Shown here: piece by piece, positions 17,707-29,323 of the stretch
Layout of the letters: the number at the start of each line of letters is the position of its first letter
Position numbering within the stretch: position 1 is the stretch's first letter
Assembly (NCBI RefSeq): GCF_001571265.1
Contig: NZ_BCTL01000012.1
Coordinates: forward strand, 1-64,000
Direction: 5' to 3'
Length of the DNA stretch: 64,000 nt
From: Cedecea neteri NBRC 105707 = ATCC 33855
GTDB taxonomy: Bacteria > Pseudomonadota > Gammaproteobacteria > Enterobacterales > Enterobacteriaceae
The notes under the pieces: model-generated
What the model was told of the DNA's origin: nothing
The model's database searches: none
The model's input: only the letters and a program-made list of their open reading frames with translations
Made by a program: the position numbers and the translations under genes

Positions 17707-18633
17707 ATGCATACCAACGAAATTGAAGAATTCCGCGCCGCGCTGCGCGAGATGGTGCGCGAGCTGGGCATGCTGAACCGGAAAAGCAGCGGAACCGATC
17801 TGTCACCGTTACAAAGTCATATTTTGATCGAGCTCGATCGTGAACCGGCCGGGGTAACCGAACTGGCGCGTCGGCTATGCGTGGAGAAATCCAGCATCAG
17901 CAGAACGCTTCGCGGTCTGGAAGACGCCAATCTACTGGCAAGAACGCAGGATGAAAGCGACGGGAGAGCCGCAGTGTTCAACCTGAGTCATGAGGGGGCT
18001 ACCGTACTTAAAGACCTTACCGAACACGCTAACGATTTCACAGCCCAGGCTCTTTCTCTGGCATCAGACAGTGAAAAACAGCAGATCTATCAGTCGGTCA
18101 AATCGCTGACTCGTGCGCTGGCGAATGCCCGTAGCCAACGAGATCTTCATGTCCAGATCAGGCCAATTTGCTCGGAAGACAATCACGCTATCGCCGAAGT
18201 TATCCGCCAAAGCTTCCGAGATAACAAAATCGACCATCTCGAAGGCGTAAGCCTGCACGATCCGGCGCTGAATGACCTGACCAGCGCCTACCAAAAATCT
18301 GGCTCTGGCTACTGGGTAGTTGAACGCGAAGGCAAGATTTTAGGCGGCGTTGGCATTGCACCTCTGCAGGGCGCAGGTGAAGAATATTGTGAATTACAGA
18401 AACTGTATCTGGACAGCAGCGCGACGGGCTTGGGCCTGGGAAGACGCCTGATGGCGCTGGCGATAGAGCGAGCCGAAGCGTTCGGCTATCGTTACTGCTA
18501 CCTGGAAACGCTAAATGAACTCAGCTCGGCGGTCTCACTCTACGAAGCGTTCGGTTTTAAGCATCTGGACGGCAGCCTGGGCAACACCGGCCATAACAGC
18601 TGCGAGATCTGCATGCTTAAAACGCTGAAATAA
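17707..18633 (+). CDS. MarR regulator fused to GNAT acetyltransferase
   Basis: 308 residues. Residues about 10-140 are a MarR winged helix-turn-helix (VTELARRLCVEKSSISRTLRGLED). Residues about 150-308 are a GNAT domain with the acetyl-CoA loop region LGLGRRLMALAIERAEAFGY and YEAFGF near the end. This fusion is a known bifunctional architecture. A 19-bp palindrome upstream suggests autoregulation. The acetyl acceptor is unknown. It is convergent with rnpB. Confidence 0.8.
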   Translation: MHTNEIEEFRAALREMVRELGMLNRKSSGTDLSPLQSHILIELDREPAGVTELARRLCVEKSSISRTLRGLEDANLLARTQDESDGRAAVFNLSHEGATVLKDLTEHANDFTAQALSLASDSEKQQIYQSVKSLTRALANARSQRDLHVQIRPICSEDNHAIAEVIRQSFRDNKIDHLEGVSLHDPALNDLTSAYQKSGSGYWVVEREGKILGGVGIAPLQGAGEEYCELQKLYLDSSATGLGLGRRLMALAIERAEAFGYRYCYLETLNELSSAVSLYEAFGFKHLDGSLGNTGHNSCEICMLKTLK

Positions 18634-18646
18634 TCTTTTTTAAAAA

Positions 18647-18716
18647 CAAAACGCCCCGCCGGTTTTCACCTGCAGGGCGTTTCGACATGAATGAGTTGAA
18701 GCTGACCGATAAGCCG
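18647..18716. repeat. Extra copy of the rnpB 3' end and terminator
   Basis: Identical over 70 bp to 18772-18841 (offset 125). It contains the last bases of the rnpB RNA and its terminator hairpin. A further piece, GTCGTGGACAGTCATTCATCT, is also repeated just after each copy. E. coli carries comparable tandem repeats downstream of rnpB. Confidence 0.85.
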
Positions 18717-18773
18717 CCTTCCTGCCATGAATAGCGTCGTGGACAGTCATTCATCTTTTTGTCCCTGAATGCA

Positions 18774-18807
18774 AAACGCCCCGCCGGTTTTCACCTGCAG
18801 GGCGTTT
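18774..18807 (-). terminator. rnpB terminator
   Basis: On the minus strand, AAACGCCC pairs with GGGCGTTT. The stem continues with small mismatches to a GAAA-type loop and is followed by TTTTG. A second copy is in the upstream repeat and would serve as a backup. Confidence 0.75.
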
Positions 18808-18818
18808 CGACATGAATG

Positions 18819-19195
<377 letters not shown>

Positions 19196-19254
19196 GGCGC
19201 GCAGTATAGAGGGTTTCATCTCCCCTGTCACGCAGGCTCACCAGAAACGAAATG

Positions 19255-20064
19255 CTAGTCGCCCACCAGCACCACATCAATCCCGCTCTTGCGCAGCGCG
19301 TTCAGGCTATCTGCCGGAATACCTTTATCGGTAATCACCCGGTGAATGCGCTGGATATCGATGATTTTATGCAGGCTGGAACGGTTAAATTTGCTGGAGT
19401 CTGTCACCACGATAACCCGCTCGGCAACTTCGCACATTTTGCGGTTGAGGCGCGCTTCATCCTCGTTATGGGTGCTCACACCGCGTTCTGGATCGATCGC
19501 ATCCACGCCGAGAAAAAGCATGTCGAAATGATAATTTTGCAGCGACTGTTCCGCACTATCGCCGTAAAACGACAGCGACTGGCGACGCAGATGCCCGCCG
19601 GTCATCAGCACCTCAACACCTTCCGCTTCCAGCAGTGCGTTTGCCACGTTAATGCCGTTAGTCATCGCAATCACCTCTTTATGCTGGCGCATCAGCCGGG
19701 CGATTTCATATGTCGTGGTACCGGAGTCCAGAATCACCTTGTCGCCAGGCTGAATCAAATCCGCTGCAATACGAGCGATGCTGCGCTTCAGGGAAGTGTT
19801 AAGCGAGCTTTTGTCTTCCACAGAAGGCTCTGCTACAACGCTGCCCGGTTCACAAATCAGCGCCCCACCGTAGGCACGAACCGCAATGCCCTGCTTTTCA
19901 AGAAACGCGAGGTCGTTGCGAATGGTAACGGTAGAAACACCAAAAAAAGAAGATAAATCATTAACCTGTACGCTTCCCTGCTGGCGAAGACGCTGGATAA
20001 TCTGCTCGCGTCTTTCGCTGGTACCCGGAATACGTTTGTCCGTTGCGGTATCGTTGTTGCTCAT
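19255..20064 (-). CDS. agaR: DeoR-family aga regulon repressor AgaR
   Basis: 269-residue DeoR-type repressor, very close to E. coli AgaR, which represses the GalNAc/galactosamine genes. The N-terminal HTH is at about 25-75 ([21 protein letters not shown]), and the C-terminal sugar-phosphate sensor has [13 protein letters not shown] and MTGGHLRR. I chose ATG 20064 (MSNNDTAT), 8 nt after an AAGG ribosome site; this gives the E. coli length. An upstream start would add MKGYP. It is divergent from kbaZ, with several AgaR-like sites between. Confidence 0.95.
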   Translation of the reverse strand: MSNNDTATDKRIPGTSERREQIIQRLRQQGSVQVNDLSSFFGVSTVTIRNDLAFLEKQGIAVRAYGGALICEPGSVVAEPSVEDKSSLNTSLKRSIARIAADLIQPGDKVILDSGTTTYEIARLMRQHKEVIAMTNGINVANALLEAEGVEVLMTGGHLRRQSLSFYGDSAEQSLQNYHFDMLFLGVDAIDPERGVSTHNEDEARLNRKMCEVAERVIVVTDSSKFNRSSLHKIIDIQRIHRVITDKGIPADSLNALRKSGIDVVLVGD

Positions 20065-20082
20065 AGGGTAACCTTTCAATAT

Positions 20083-20106
20083 ATCTTTCGTTTCATTTCT
20101 ATTTGC
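20083..20106. promoter_or_regulatory. AgaR-like operator 1
   Basis: CTTTCGTTTCATTTCTATTT matches the CTTTC-GTTTC-type repeats of known AgaR sites. It lies just upstream of agaR itself. Confidence 0.65.
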
Positions 20107-20180
20107 CTATTAACACCTTTCTTTTAGCAGAAAGCAAGCCCCAGGAATCTTCGTTCAAAAGGCGTTATACGCGCGCCCAA

Positions 20181-20202
20181 CGCTTTCATTATGTTTCTTT
20201 TG
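20181..20202. promoter_or_regulatory. AgaR-like operator 2
   Basis: CTTTCATTATGTTTCTTTTG in the agaR/kbaZ gap. It has the same TTTC-rich pattern as operator 1 with weaker agreement. Confidence 0.5.
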
Positions 20203-20262
20203 CGAAACAGATCTCAATTCCAGTATCTTTCTTTTTATTCTCAAAGGCCATTCAGGCACGAT

Positions 20263-20287
20263 AAAATGAAATGAATCGAAAGAAAAT
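20263..20287. promoter_or_regulatory. AgaR-like operator 3
   Basis: Read on the minus strand it gives CTTTCGATTCATTTCATTT. It ends about 30 nt before the kbaZ start, so bound AgaR would cover the start region of the mRNA or its promoter. Confidence 0.6.
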
Positions 20288-20315
20288 GTTTTGACCCATC
20301 GCCGTGGAGAGGAAA

Positions 20316-21608
20316 GTGAAACAGTTGATCGAATTTGTTGCTAACCACAAACGGAACAACCAGAGTGGGATCTTCGCGGTGTGCTCCGCGCATCCGCTGG
20401 TGCTTGAGGCTGCAATGCGCCACGCTCGCGAAGCCGGCACCAGCTTGCTTATTGAAGCGACCTCTAATCAGGTCGACCAATACGGCGGCTATACGGGGAT
20501 GACGCCTGCGGATTTCTGCGGTTTCGTTTATCAGCTCGCTGAACAGCACCGCTTTCCTTATTCCAACCTGATACTCGGCGGCGATCATCTTGGTCCAAAT
20601 CGCTGGCAAACACGGCCAGCCGAAGAGGCGATGTCCCATGCAGAAGAGCTGATCCGCAGCTATGTCGCCGCAGGCTTCAAGAAAATACATCTCGACTGCA
20701 GCATGTCTTGTGCCGACGATTCGGTGCCGCTCACGGATGAGGTCGTTGCCGGGCGAGCGGCCAGGCTGGCGCTGATTGCCGAGCAAACCTGTATCGACCA
20801 CTTTGGCCATGCCGATCTGGTGTACATCATCGGAACCGAAGTGCCGGTCCCTGGCGGTGCCCATGAAACTCTCGCCGAGCTCGCCGTTACCACGCCTCAG
20901 GCCGCAAACGCTACGCTGGAATCTCATCGACGGGCCTTTGCAGAACAGGGCCTCAGTGCTATCTGGCCGCGAATTATTGGCCTTGTTGTTCAACCGGGCG
21001 TCGAGTTCGACCACACCCAGGTGATTGACTACCAGCCGGAAAAAGCCCGCGCGCTGAGCAAACTCATTACAGATTCGCCAACGATGGTTTTTGAAGCACA
21101 CTCAACGGATTACCAGACCACACAGGCGCTGCAGCAACTGGTAGAAGATCACTTTGCGATACTAAAAGTCGGCCCGGGCCTGACTTTCGCCCTGCGCGAA
21201 GCCCTTTTTTCCCTTTCGGCCATTGAGCGAGAGCTGCTCCCGGCACACAAATGCTCCGGCCTGAGGGACGTCCTGGAAAGCGTAATGCTTGATCACCCGG
21301 AGCATTGGCAGCAGCACTATCACGGCAACGGTGATGCGCTACGTCTGGCACGCGGCTACAGCTACTCTGACCGGGTGCGCTACTACTGGCCGGATCGCGA
21401 CATCGATGAGGCTTACGATGTGCTGGTCAGGAATCTTGCCCATGAACCTATTCCGCTACCGTTAATCAGCCAATATTTGCCGCTTCAGTACGCCAAAGTG
21501 CGGGAAGCACAGCTGGCCGCCAAACCTCATGAGCTGATTATCGACCATATTCAGGATGTGCTGCGCCAGTATCACGCGGCCTGTAACGGTGAGCCGTCTC
21601 CTCATTAA
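20316..21608 (+). CDS. kbaZ: Tagatose-1,6-bisphosphate aldolase subunit KbaZ (AgaZ)
   Basis: 430-residue non-catalytic subunit that stabilises the KbaY aldolase. It is strongly similar to E. coli KbaZ throughout ([41 protein letters not shown]). GTG 20316 gives MKQLIEFV, matching the E. coli start MKHLTEMV, with GGAGAGG just upstream; the GTG at 20304 would add four residues without a ribosome site. First gene of kbaZ-agaVWEF; agaV follows after 24 bp. Confidence 0.93.
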   Translation: MKQLIEFVANHKRNNQSGIFAVCSAHPLVLEAAMRHAREAGTSLLIEATSNQVDQYGGYTGMTPADFCGFVYQLAEQHRFPYSNLILGGDHLGPNRWQTRPAEEAMSHAEELIRSYVAAGFKKIHLDCSMSCADDSVPLTDEVVAGRAARLALIAEQTCIDHFGHADLVYIIGTEVPVPGGAHETLAELAVTTPQAANATLESHRRAFAEQGLSAIWPRIIGLVVQPGVEFDHTQVIDYQPEKARALSKLITDSPTMVFEAHSTDYQTTQALQQLVEDHFAILKVGPGLTFALREALFSLSAIERELLPAHKCSGLRDVLESVMLDHPEHWQQHYHGNGDALRLARGYSYSDRVRYYWPDRDIDEAYDVLVRNLAHEPIPLPLISQYLPLQYAKVREAQLAAKPHELIIDHIQDVLRQYHAACNGEPSPH

Positions 21609-21632
21609 CACAACGATAATAAGGGAAATACC

Positions 21633-22106
21633 ATGCCAAATATTGTCTTAAGCCGCATTGATGAGCGCCTGATTCACGGTCAGGTTGGCGTGCAGTGGGT
21701 CGGTTTTTCCGGCGCAAACCTGGTGCTGGTCGCGAATGATGAGGTGGCGGAAGATCCCATCCAGCAGAACCTGATGGAGATGGTGCTGGCAGAAGGGATT
21801 GCGGTGCGCTTCTGGCCGCTGCAAAAAGTCATCGACAACATTCACCGCGCGGCGGATCGCCAGAAAATCCTGCTGGTCTGCAAAAACCCGCAGGATTTCC
21901 TCACCCTGGTGAACGGCAACGTGCCGGTAACGCGCATCAACGTAGGCAACATGCATTACGTCGAAGGCAAAAAGCAGGTTGCTAAAACCGTGTCGGTTGA
22001 TGAACAAGACATTACCGCCTTCTCCGGCCTGAAACAGGCCGGCGTCGAATGTTTTGTCCAGGGTGTACCGACGGAATCAGCTCAGGATCTCTATAAACTT
22101 CTCTGA
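21633..22106 (+). CDS. agaV: PTS EIIB component, mannose family (AgaV)
   Basis: 157-residue cytosolic EIIB of the mannose-type phosphotransferase system for N-acetylgalactosamine. The phosphorylated His is His15 in RIDERLIHGQVGVQW. The protein passes phosphate from AgaF to the incoming sugar at AgaW/AgaE. Part of the kbaZ-agaVWEF operon, 10 bp before agaW. Confidence 0.92.
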   Translation: MPNIVLSRIDERLIHGQVGVQWVGFSGANLVLVANDEVAEDPIQQNLMEMVLAEGIAVRFWPLQKVIDNIHRAADRQKILLVCKNPQDFLTLVNGNVPVTRINVGNMHYVEGKKQVAKTVSVDEQDITAFSGLKQAGVECFVQGVPTESAQDLYKLL

Positions 22107-22116
22107 GGTATTTGTT

Positions 22117-22899
22117 ATGGAAATCAGCTTACTGCAAGCGTTAGCCCTGGGCCTGCTGGCTTTTATCGCCGGTCTGGATATGTTCAACGGCCTGACCCAT
22201 ATGCACCGCCCCGTCGTCCTTGGCCCTTTGGTTGGCCTTATTCTTGGCGATCTGCACACCGGTATTCTCACCGGCGGCACCCTGGAACTGGTGTGGATGG
22301 GCCTTGCTCCGCTCGCTGGCGCGCAGCCGCCTAACGTCATTATCGGCACCATCGTCGGCACCACTTTTGCCATTACCACCGGCGTGAAGCCCGAGGTGGC
22401 CGTCGGCGTCGCGGTGCCTTTTGCGGTTGCGGTACAGATGGGCATCACCTTCCTGTTCTCCGTGATGTCCGGCGTCATGGCGCGTGCCGATCGCATGGCG
22501 GCGAACGCCGATACCAGAGGCATTGAGCACATTAACTATCTGGCGATGCTCACACTCGGCATCTTCTATTTTCTGTGCGCCTTCTTACCTATTTATTTTG
22601 GGGCCGAACATGCCAAAACAGCCATCGATATGCTGCCCGCGCGGCTGATTGACGGGCTTGGCGTCGCCGGGGGCATCATGCCGGCTATCGGTTTCGCCGT
22701 ACTGCTGAAAATCATGATGAAAAACGTTTATATCCCCTACTTCATCATCGGTTTTGTCGGCGCAGCCTGGCTGAAACTGCCCGTGCTGGCGATTGCCGCC
22801 GCCGCGCTTGCGCTGGCCCTGATGGATTTGATGCGTAAAGACCCTACACCACCGCAGCCCGCTCGCGTCCAGAAAGAGGAATTCGAAGATGGCATCTGA
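22117..22899 (+). CDS. agaW: PTS EIIC component, mannose family (AgaW)
   Basis: 260-residue membrane channel subunit. Hydrophobic throughout, with the IIC-Man pattern LVWMGLAPLAGAQPPNVIIGTI. ATG 22117 (MEISLLQALALGLL) is chosen because it begins at the first helix and follows GAGG. It ends in a charged tail and overlaps agaE by 11 bp, suggesting coupled translation of the two membrane subunits. Confidence 0.92.
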   Translation: MEISLLQALALGLLAFIAGLDMFNGLTHMHRPVVLGPLVGLILGDLHTGILTGGTLELVWMGLAPLAGAQPPNVIIGTIVGTTFAITTGVKPEVAVGVAVPFAVAVQMGITFLFSVMSGVMARADRMAANADTRGIEHINYLAMLTLGIFYFLCAFLPIYFGAEHAKTAIDMLPARLIDGLGVAGGIMPAIGFAVLLKIMMKNVYIPYFIIGFVGAAWLKLPVLAIAAAALALALMDLMRKDPTPPQPARVQKEEFEDGI

Positions 22900-23758
22900 T
22901 ACCCAAACGCTTTCACAGGCTATTGAGCCTGAGAACACCATCGCCAATGACAATATTTATGAAGACCAGACTATTGGCGCAGAGCTAACCCGAAAAGACA
23001 TCAACCGCGTGGCATGGCGTTCAATGTTGCTGCAGGCCTCGTTTAACTACGAGCGTATGCAGGCCTGTGGCTGGCTGTATGGCCTGCTGCCCGCCCTGAA
23101 AAAGATCCACACCAACAAACGCGATTTGGCGCGGGCCATGCAGGGGCATATGGGTTTTTTCAATACCCACCCGTTCCTGGTCACCTTTGTGATCGGCATT
23201 ATTCTGGCCATGGAGCGTTCGAAACAGGATGTAAACAGCATCCAGAGCACAAAAATTGCCGTGGGTGCACCGCTCGGCGGCATCGGGGATGCGATGTTCT
23301 GGCTGACGCTGCTGCCAATCTGCGGAGGTATCGGTGCCAGCCTGGCGCTGCAGGGGTCGATACTCGGTGCCATCGTGTTTATCGTGCTGTTTAACGTGGT
23401 GCACCTGGGCCTGCGTTTCGGCCTGGCGCACTATGCTTACCGTATGGGCGTGGCCGCCATTCCGTTAATTAAGGCAAATACACGTAAGGTCGGGCATGCC
23501 GCCTCCATCGTCGGAATGACCGTTATCGGCGCTCTTGTTGCAACCTATGTTCGCCTGTCTACTACGCTTGAAATTACCGCCGGGGATGCGGTGGTTAAGC
23601 TTCAGACGGACGTCATCGACAAGCTGATGCCTGCGTTTTTACCGCTGGTGTATACCCTGGCAATGTACGCCCTGGTACGCCGGGGCTGGAGCCCTCTGCG
23701 CCTGATTTGTATCACCGTCGTTTTAGCCGTTGTTGGGAAGTTCCTTCACTTCCTCTAA
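22889..23758 (+). CDS. agaE: PTS EIID component, mannose family (AgaE)
   Basis: 289-residue EIID membrane subunit that pairs with AgaW. The family pattern is clear: RSMLLQASFNYERMQACGWLY, then GHMGFFNTHPFL and VGAPLGGIGDAMFW, followed by C-terminal hydrophobic helices. The acidic 35-residue N-terminus is typical. agaF follows after 12 bp with AAGGAG before it. Confidence 0.92.
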   Translation: MASDTQTLSQAIEPENTIANDNIYEDQTIGAELTRKDINRVAWRSMLLQASFNYERMQACGWLYGLLPALKKIHTNKRDLARAMQGHMGFFNTHPFLVTFVIGIILAMERSKQDVNSIQSTKIAVGAPLGGIGDAMFWLTLLPICGGIGASLALQGSILGAIVFIVLFNVVHLGLRFGLAHYAYRMGVAAIPLIKANTRKVGHAASIVGMTVIGALVATYVRLSTTLEITAGDAVVKLQTDVIDKLMPAFLPLVYTLAMYALVRRGWSPLRLICITVVLAVVGKFLHFL

Positions 23759-23770
23759 GGAGAAAAGCAG

Positions 23771-24205
23771 ATGTTAAGCATCATTTTGAGCGGCCACGGC
23801 GGCTTTGCCAGCGGGATGGAACAGGCAATGAAACAGATCCTCGGCGAGCAGCCGCAGATTATTGCCATCGACTTTCCGGAAACCTCCTCCACGGCACGAC
23901 TGACAGAACAGTTTCGCGAGGCTATCGGTCAGCTTGATGAACACGAAGGTTTGGTCTTTCTGACGGATTTGCTTGGCGGTACGCCATTTCGAGTCGCTTC
24001 AACATTGGCACTCGAGAACCCCGGACGCGAGGTCGTCACAGGCGTAAATCTGCAGCTACTGCTGGAAATGGTACTTGAGCGAGAAGGCTTAAACGGCAGC
24101 GAGTTTCGCCAGATGGCGCTGGAGTGCGGGCACCGCGGCCTGACCAGCCTGGTCGACGAAATGGCGCGCCATCGGGCAACGGAAGCCAGCGAAGAAGGCA
24201 TCTGA
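23771..24205 (+). CDS. agaF: PTS EIIA component, mannose family (AgaF)
   Basis: 144-residue cytosolic EIIA. The phospho-accepting His is His9 in SGHGGFASGM, and the signature FLTDLLGGTPF is present. It receives phosphate from HPr and gives it to AgaV. Last gene of this transcript. In E. coli strains able to use GalNAc the next gene is the deacetylase agaA; here it is missing. Confidence 0.92.
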   Translation: MLSIILSGHGGFASGMEQAMKQILGEQPQIIAIDFPETSSTARLTEQFREAIGQLDEHEGLVFLTDLLGGTPFRVASTLALENPGREVVTGVNLQLLLEMVLEREGLNGSEFRQMALECGHRGLTSLVDEMARHRATEASEEGI

Positions 24206-24250
24206 CGCAAACCACCGGGTAACCACTCTCCTGTTTCGCCCCCGTTTAAT

Positions 24251-24275
24251 GAAAGCGGCGGCTCCTGCTGCTTTC
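24251..24275 (+). terminator. Hairpin after agaF
   Basis: GAAAGCGGCG pairs with TGCTGCTTTC (two G-T pairs) around a five-base loop. There is no T-run. The remainder of the 348-bp gap to agaS is AT-rich and holds the two operator-like sites listed next. Confidence 0.5.
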
Positions 24276-24401
24276 ATTATGCATCACTTTGGCCTGCGGC
24301 CTGCTCCGCCGCAGACCTCTCTTTTTCTTTTCCACATTGCTTCAATATTAAAAATATCACTTTAAATCAATTAATTAAAACAAAATGACGATCAACTCCA
24401 T

Positions 24402-24422
24402 GATTTTCGTTTTATTTCTTTC
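24402..24422. promoter_or_regulatory. AgaR-like operator before agaS (site 1)
   Basis: TTTTCGTTTTATTTCTTTC matches the AgaR pattern well and lies about 140 bp upstream of agaS, in an AT-rich promoter region. Confidence 0.65.
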
Positions 24423-24480
24423 TTACATGTTGATCTTATCAATACCTTTCTATACATTCCCTTTAAGCACAAAAAACCTT

Positions 24481-24500
24481 TAAATGAAACAAAACGAAAG
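24481..24500. promoter_or_regulatory. AgaR-like operator before agaS (site 2)
   Basis: On the minus strand CTTTCGTTTTGTTTCATTT, opposite in orientation to site 1 and about 55 bp before agaS. It marks a second AgaR-controlled promoter for agaS-kbaY. Confidence 0.65.
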
Positions 24501-24553
24501 TCGCCAGACAATTAAAAGCCGACATCTGACGCTGCAATGCTAAGGACTTAGTC

Positions 24554-26600
<2,047 letters not shown>

Positions 26601-26622
26601 CTCACTCCCGTAAGGACCTCTG

Positions 26623-28512
26623 ATGAAGACAATAATAAAAAGCTCTCTGCTGATGATGTTCATGAGCAACGCCGTGCTGGCGGCTCAGTACCAGTTGGAA
26701 AATACTAACCTTGCCGTCTCTTTCGACGATTCAGGCTCGGCGGTGGTGGTGAAAGACCGGCTGTCCGACCATAAACTGGCGCCCGTCGAGCTGTTTTTCC
26801 TGACGCTGCCGGATGAAAAAGTTATCCATACCGCCGACTTTAAAATTAAAAACGTCAGCAAAGCCGCAGACGCCATCCAGATTGATTACGAGCGGGACGA
26901 TTTCTCGGTCAATGTGACCCTGAAGCTGCTGAAGGGCAAATATGCGGCAGTGGACTATACGCTGCAGGCCAAAGGCCAGCCTCGCGATGTCGCGAAAATC
27001 ACGTTCTTCCCGACCAAAGGCCAGGCTCAGGCGCCTTATGTTAACGGTGCCATCAACAGCTCCCCGATCGTCGCGGACAGCTTCTATATGCTGCCGCAAA
27101 AGCCGATTGTGAATACCTACGCGTACGAAACCACCACCAACCTGAACGTCGAACTCAAAACACCGATTAAAACCGACGCGCCGGTGACCTATACGGTCTA
27201 CTTCGGAACGTTTGAAGCTACCGACCAGCTCCGCCGCAGCTTTAACCAGTTTATCAACGCCATGCGTCCACGCCCTTATCAGCCCTATCTGCATTACAAC
27301 AGCTGGATGGACATCGGTTTCTTTACGCCCTACACCGAGAAAGACGTGCTGACGCGCATGGATGAATATGCCAGCGAGTTGATAAGCAAGCGGGGCGTGA
27401 AGCTCGACGGCTTCCTGCTGGATGACGGCTGGGACGATTTAACCGGAAAATGGCTGTTTGGCCCGGCGTTTAAGCACGGCTTTGGTGCCATCAAAGAAAA
27501 AGCCGACAGCCTGCATACTTCTGTCGGTCTGTGGCTGTCACCGTGGGGGGGTTACAACAAACCCCGCGACGTGCGAGTTTCACACGCCAAAGAGAACGGT
27601 TTTGAAACCGTGGACGGAAAGTTTGCGCTCTCAGGCCCCAATTACTTCCGCAATTTTGATCGGCAAATCATCGGGCTTATCAAAAATGAACATATCACCT
27701 CGTTTAAGCTCGACGGCATGGGCAACGCGAACTCGTACATCAAAGGCAGCCCCTACGCCTCTGACTTTGATGCCTCCATTGAGCTCATCAAAAACATGCG
27801 TGCCGCCAACAAAGACCTGTTCATCAACCTGACGACCGGCACCAATGCCAGCCCTTCCTGGCTGTTCTACGCCGACTCAATCTGGCGCCAGGGCGATGAC
27901 ATCAACGTTTACGGCAAAGGTTCGCCGGTGCAACAGTGGATAACCTATCGTGATGCGGAGACTTATCGTTCGATTGTGCGTAAAGGACCGCTGTTCCCGA
28001 TTAACTCCCTGATGTACCACGGCATCGTCAGCGCCGAACATGCCTATTTTGGGCTGGAGAAAGTACAGACGGACCAGGATTTTGCGGACCAGGCCTGGAG
28101 CTACTTCGCCACCGGCACGCAGTTGCAGGAGCTGTACATCACGCCTTCAATGCTGAACAACGCCAAATGGGACACGCTCGCCGACGCGGCCAAATGGTCA
28201 CGGGCAAACAGCAGCGTGCTGGTCGACAGCCACTGGATTGGCGGCGACCCAACGCAGCTTGAGATTTACGGCTGGGCATCGTGGAGTAAAGAAAAGGCAA
28301 TTTTAGGCCTACGCAACCCGTCGGATAAGCCGCAAAGCTACTATCTCGACCTGGGTAAGAGCTTTGAAGTGCCAAACGGTGAGGCCACGAGTTTTACGCT
28401 GAAGAAGGTTTACAGCAAGAACGAGACGCTGGCTAACGACTATAGTAAGCCGCTGATTGTGACGCTGAAGCCTTTGGAAACGCTGGTGATTGAGGCTACG
28501 CCGGTAAATTAA
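26623..28512 (+). CDS. Secreted alpha-galactosidase-like glycoside hydrolase (GH36/GH27 type)
   Basis: 629 residues with a signal peptide (MKTIIKSSLLMMFMSNAVLA), so periplasmic or secreted. A beta-rich N-terminal domain to about 220 is followed by a TIM-barrel with GFLLDDGWDD and FKLDGMGN; the Asp in the latter sits where GH36/GH27 enzymes keep their nucleophile. A C-terminal beta domain follows. The gene is 22 bp after kbaY with its own AAGGA site, so it is probably in the AgaR regulon. It could release galactosamine or GalNAc from a polymer for uptake by AgaVWEF; substrate and exact family are inference. Confidence 0.7.
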   Translation: MKTIIKSSLLMMFMSNAVLAAQYQLENTNLAVSFDDSGSAVVVKDRLSDHKLAPVELFFLTLPDEKVIHTADFKIKNVSKAADAIQIDYERDDFSVNVTLKLLKGKYAAVDYTLQAKGQPRDVAKITFFPTKGQAQAPYVNGAINSSPIVADSFYMLPQKPIVNTYAYETTTNLNVELKTPIKTDAPVTYTVYFGTFEATDQLRRSFNQFINAMRPRPYQPYLHYNSWMDIGFFTPYTEKDVLTRMDEYASELISKRGVKLDGFLLDDGWDDLTGKWLFGPAFKHGFGAIKEKADSLHTSVGLWLSPWGGYNKPRDVRVSHAKENGFETVDGKFALSGPNYFRNFDRQIIGLIKNEHITSFKLDGMGNANSYIKGSPYASDFDASIELIKNMRAANKDLFINLTTGTNASPSWLFYADSIWRQGDDINVYGKGSPVQQWITYRDAETYRSIVRKGPLFPINSLMYHGIVSAEHAYFGLEKVQTDQDFADQAWSYFATGTQLQELYITPSMLNNAKWDTLADAAKWSRANSSVLVDSHWIGGDPTQLEIYGWASWSKEKAILGLRNPSDKPQSYYLDLGKSFEVPNGEATSFTLKKVYSKNETLANDYSKPLIVTLKPLETLVIEATPVN

Positions 28513-28521
28513 ACGACGATA

Positions 28522-28551
28522 GAGCGTAGAGAATCATTTGTCTCTGCGCTC
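28522..28551. terminator. Hairpin after the glycosidase gene
   Basis: An 11-bp stem, GAGCGTAGAGA at 28522-28532 with 28541-28551 (one G-T pair), and an eight-base loop. There is no clear T-run. It separates two convergent genes. Confidence 0.55.
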
Positions 28552-28563
28552 CTTAACCACGCT

Positions 28564-29181
28564 TTATTGATCGGATATCAGCGCAGCAACACGTCTTTTA
28601 TCTTCGGCAATCAGGACGATGCCAAAATGTTCTTTATCAGGATGCGTGCTCCAGATTTTATCTTCCGGAATACTTGTTCCGTTATAGGCGGCTTTTGCGC
28701 CGTCATAAGGATAAAATCGCCCGGCATCGGAATCCAGAATGAAAACGGAGAGTTGATTGGAGCTTCTGGCTATTTTTTGCCAAAGCGCCTTGCCCCCGGC
28801 ATAGTGAATATTATCGCTCATTAAAATCAAGCCACACTTGAGTACAAGCGCCTCGTAAAGCTGCGTGGCAAAGCCAGCGTCCTGAAGCTGCCTTTCGACG
28901 CAAACGCCTTCAACCTGCAGAACGTTTTGATCCTCCCAAAAACGATCCACAGAAATAACGTTATCGCCAATCGTCTTTTGATTCTTGAGTTCTAGCATGG
29001 CAACTACGGTGTGTCGGAGATCCTTTTCATCCCCTTCAGGCTCGGCTTTAATGATTGCCGCTCTCGGCGTCAGCCTGTCAAAAATGATAAGAAAATGCTG
29101 ACCTGCAAACGTCAGCTCTTCAATCACCTCGAAAGAGCGTTTTACCGCCGCCGTGCTGTAGGAAAAAGGCATCACAACCAT
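28564..29181 (-). CDS. Putative GNAT-like protein of unknown function
   Basis: 205 residues. The central part, GVCVERQLQDAGFATQLYEALV then LMSDNIHYAGGKALWQKIAR, resembles GNAT-like proteins found in phages and islands. No catalytic role can be read. I chose ATG 29181 because AGGAG lies 8 nt upstream; earlier ATGs at 29211 and 29235 are possible and would add 10 or 18 residues. It is a single gene between the aga regulon and rsmI, is not part of the E. coli order, and is probably an acquired singleton. Confidence 0.5.
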   Translation of the reverse strand: MVVMPFSYSTAAVKRSFEVIEELTFAGQHFLIIFDRLTPRAAIIKAEPEGDEKDLRHTVVAMLELKNQKTIGDNVISVDRFWEDQNVLQVEGVCVERQLQDAGFATQLYEALVLKCGLILMSDNIHYAGGKALWQKIARSSNQLSVFILDSDAGRFYPYDGAKAAYNGTSIPEDKIWSTHPDKEHFGIVLIAEDKRRVAALISDQ

Positions 29182-29323
29182 ATTCGAATCTCCTGGTATC
29201 AATACCGGCATAAACTTTAACTCCCTTAAAGTCATTCAGTCATGCATAAATTAACACCAGGGAGTTCGTTTTTTAAACGCTAACCGCGTTGCGATGTAAA
29301 AACCAGGAGACGGCTCGAGAAAA

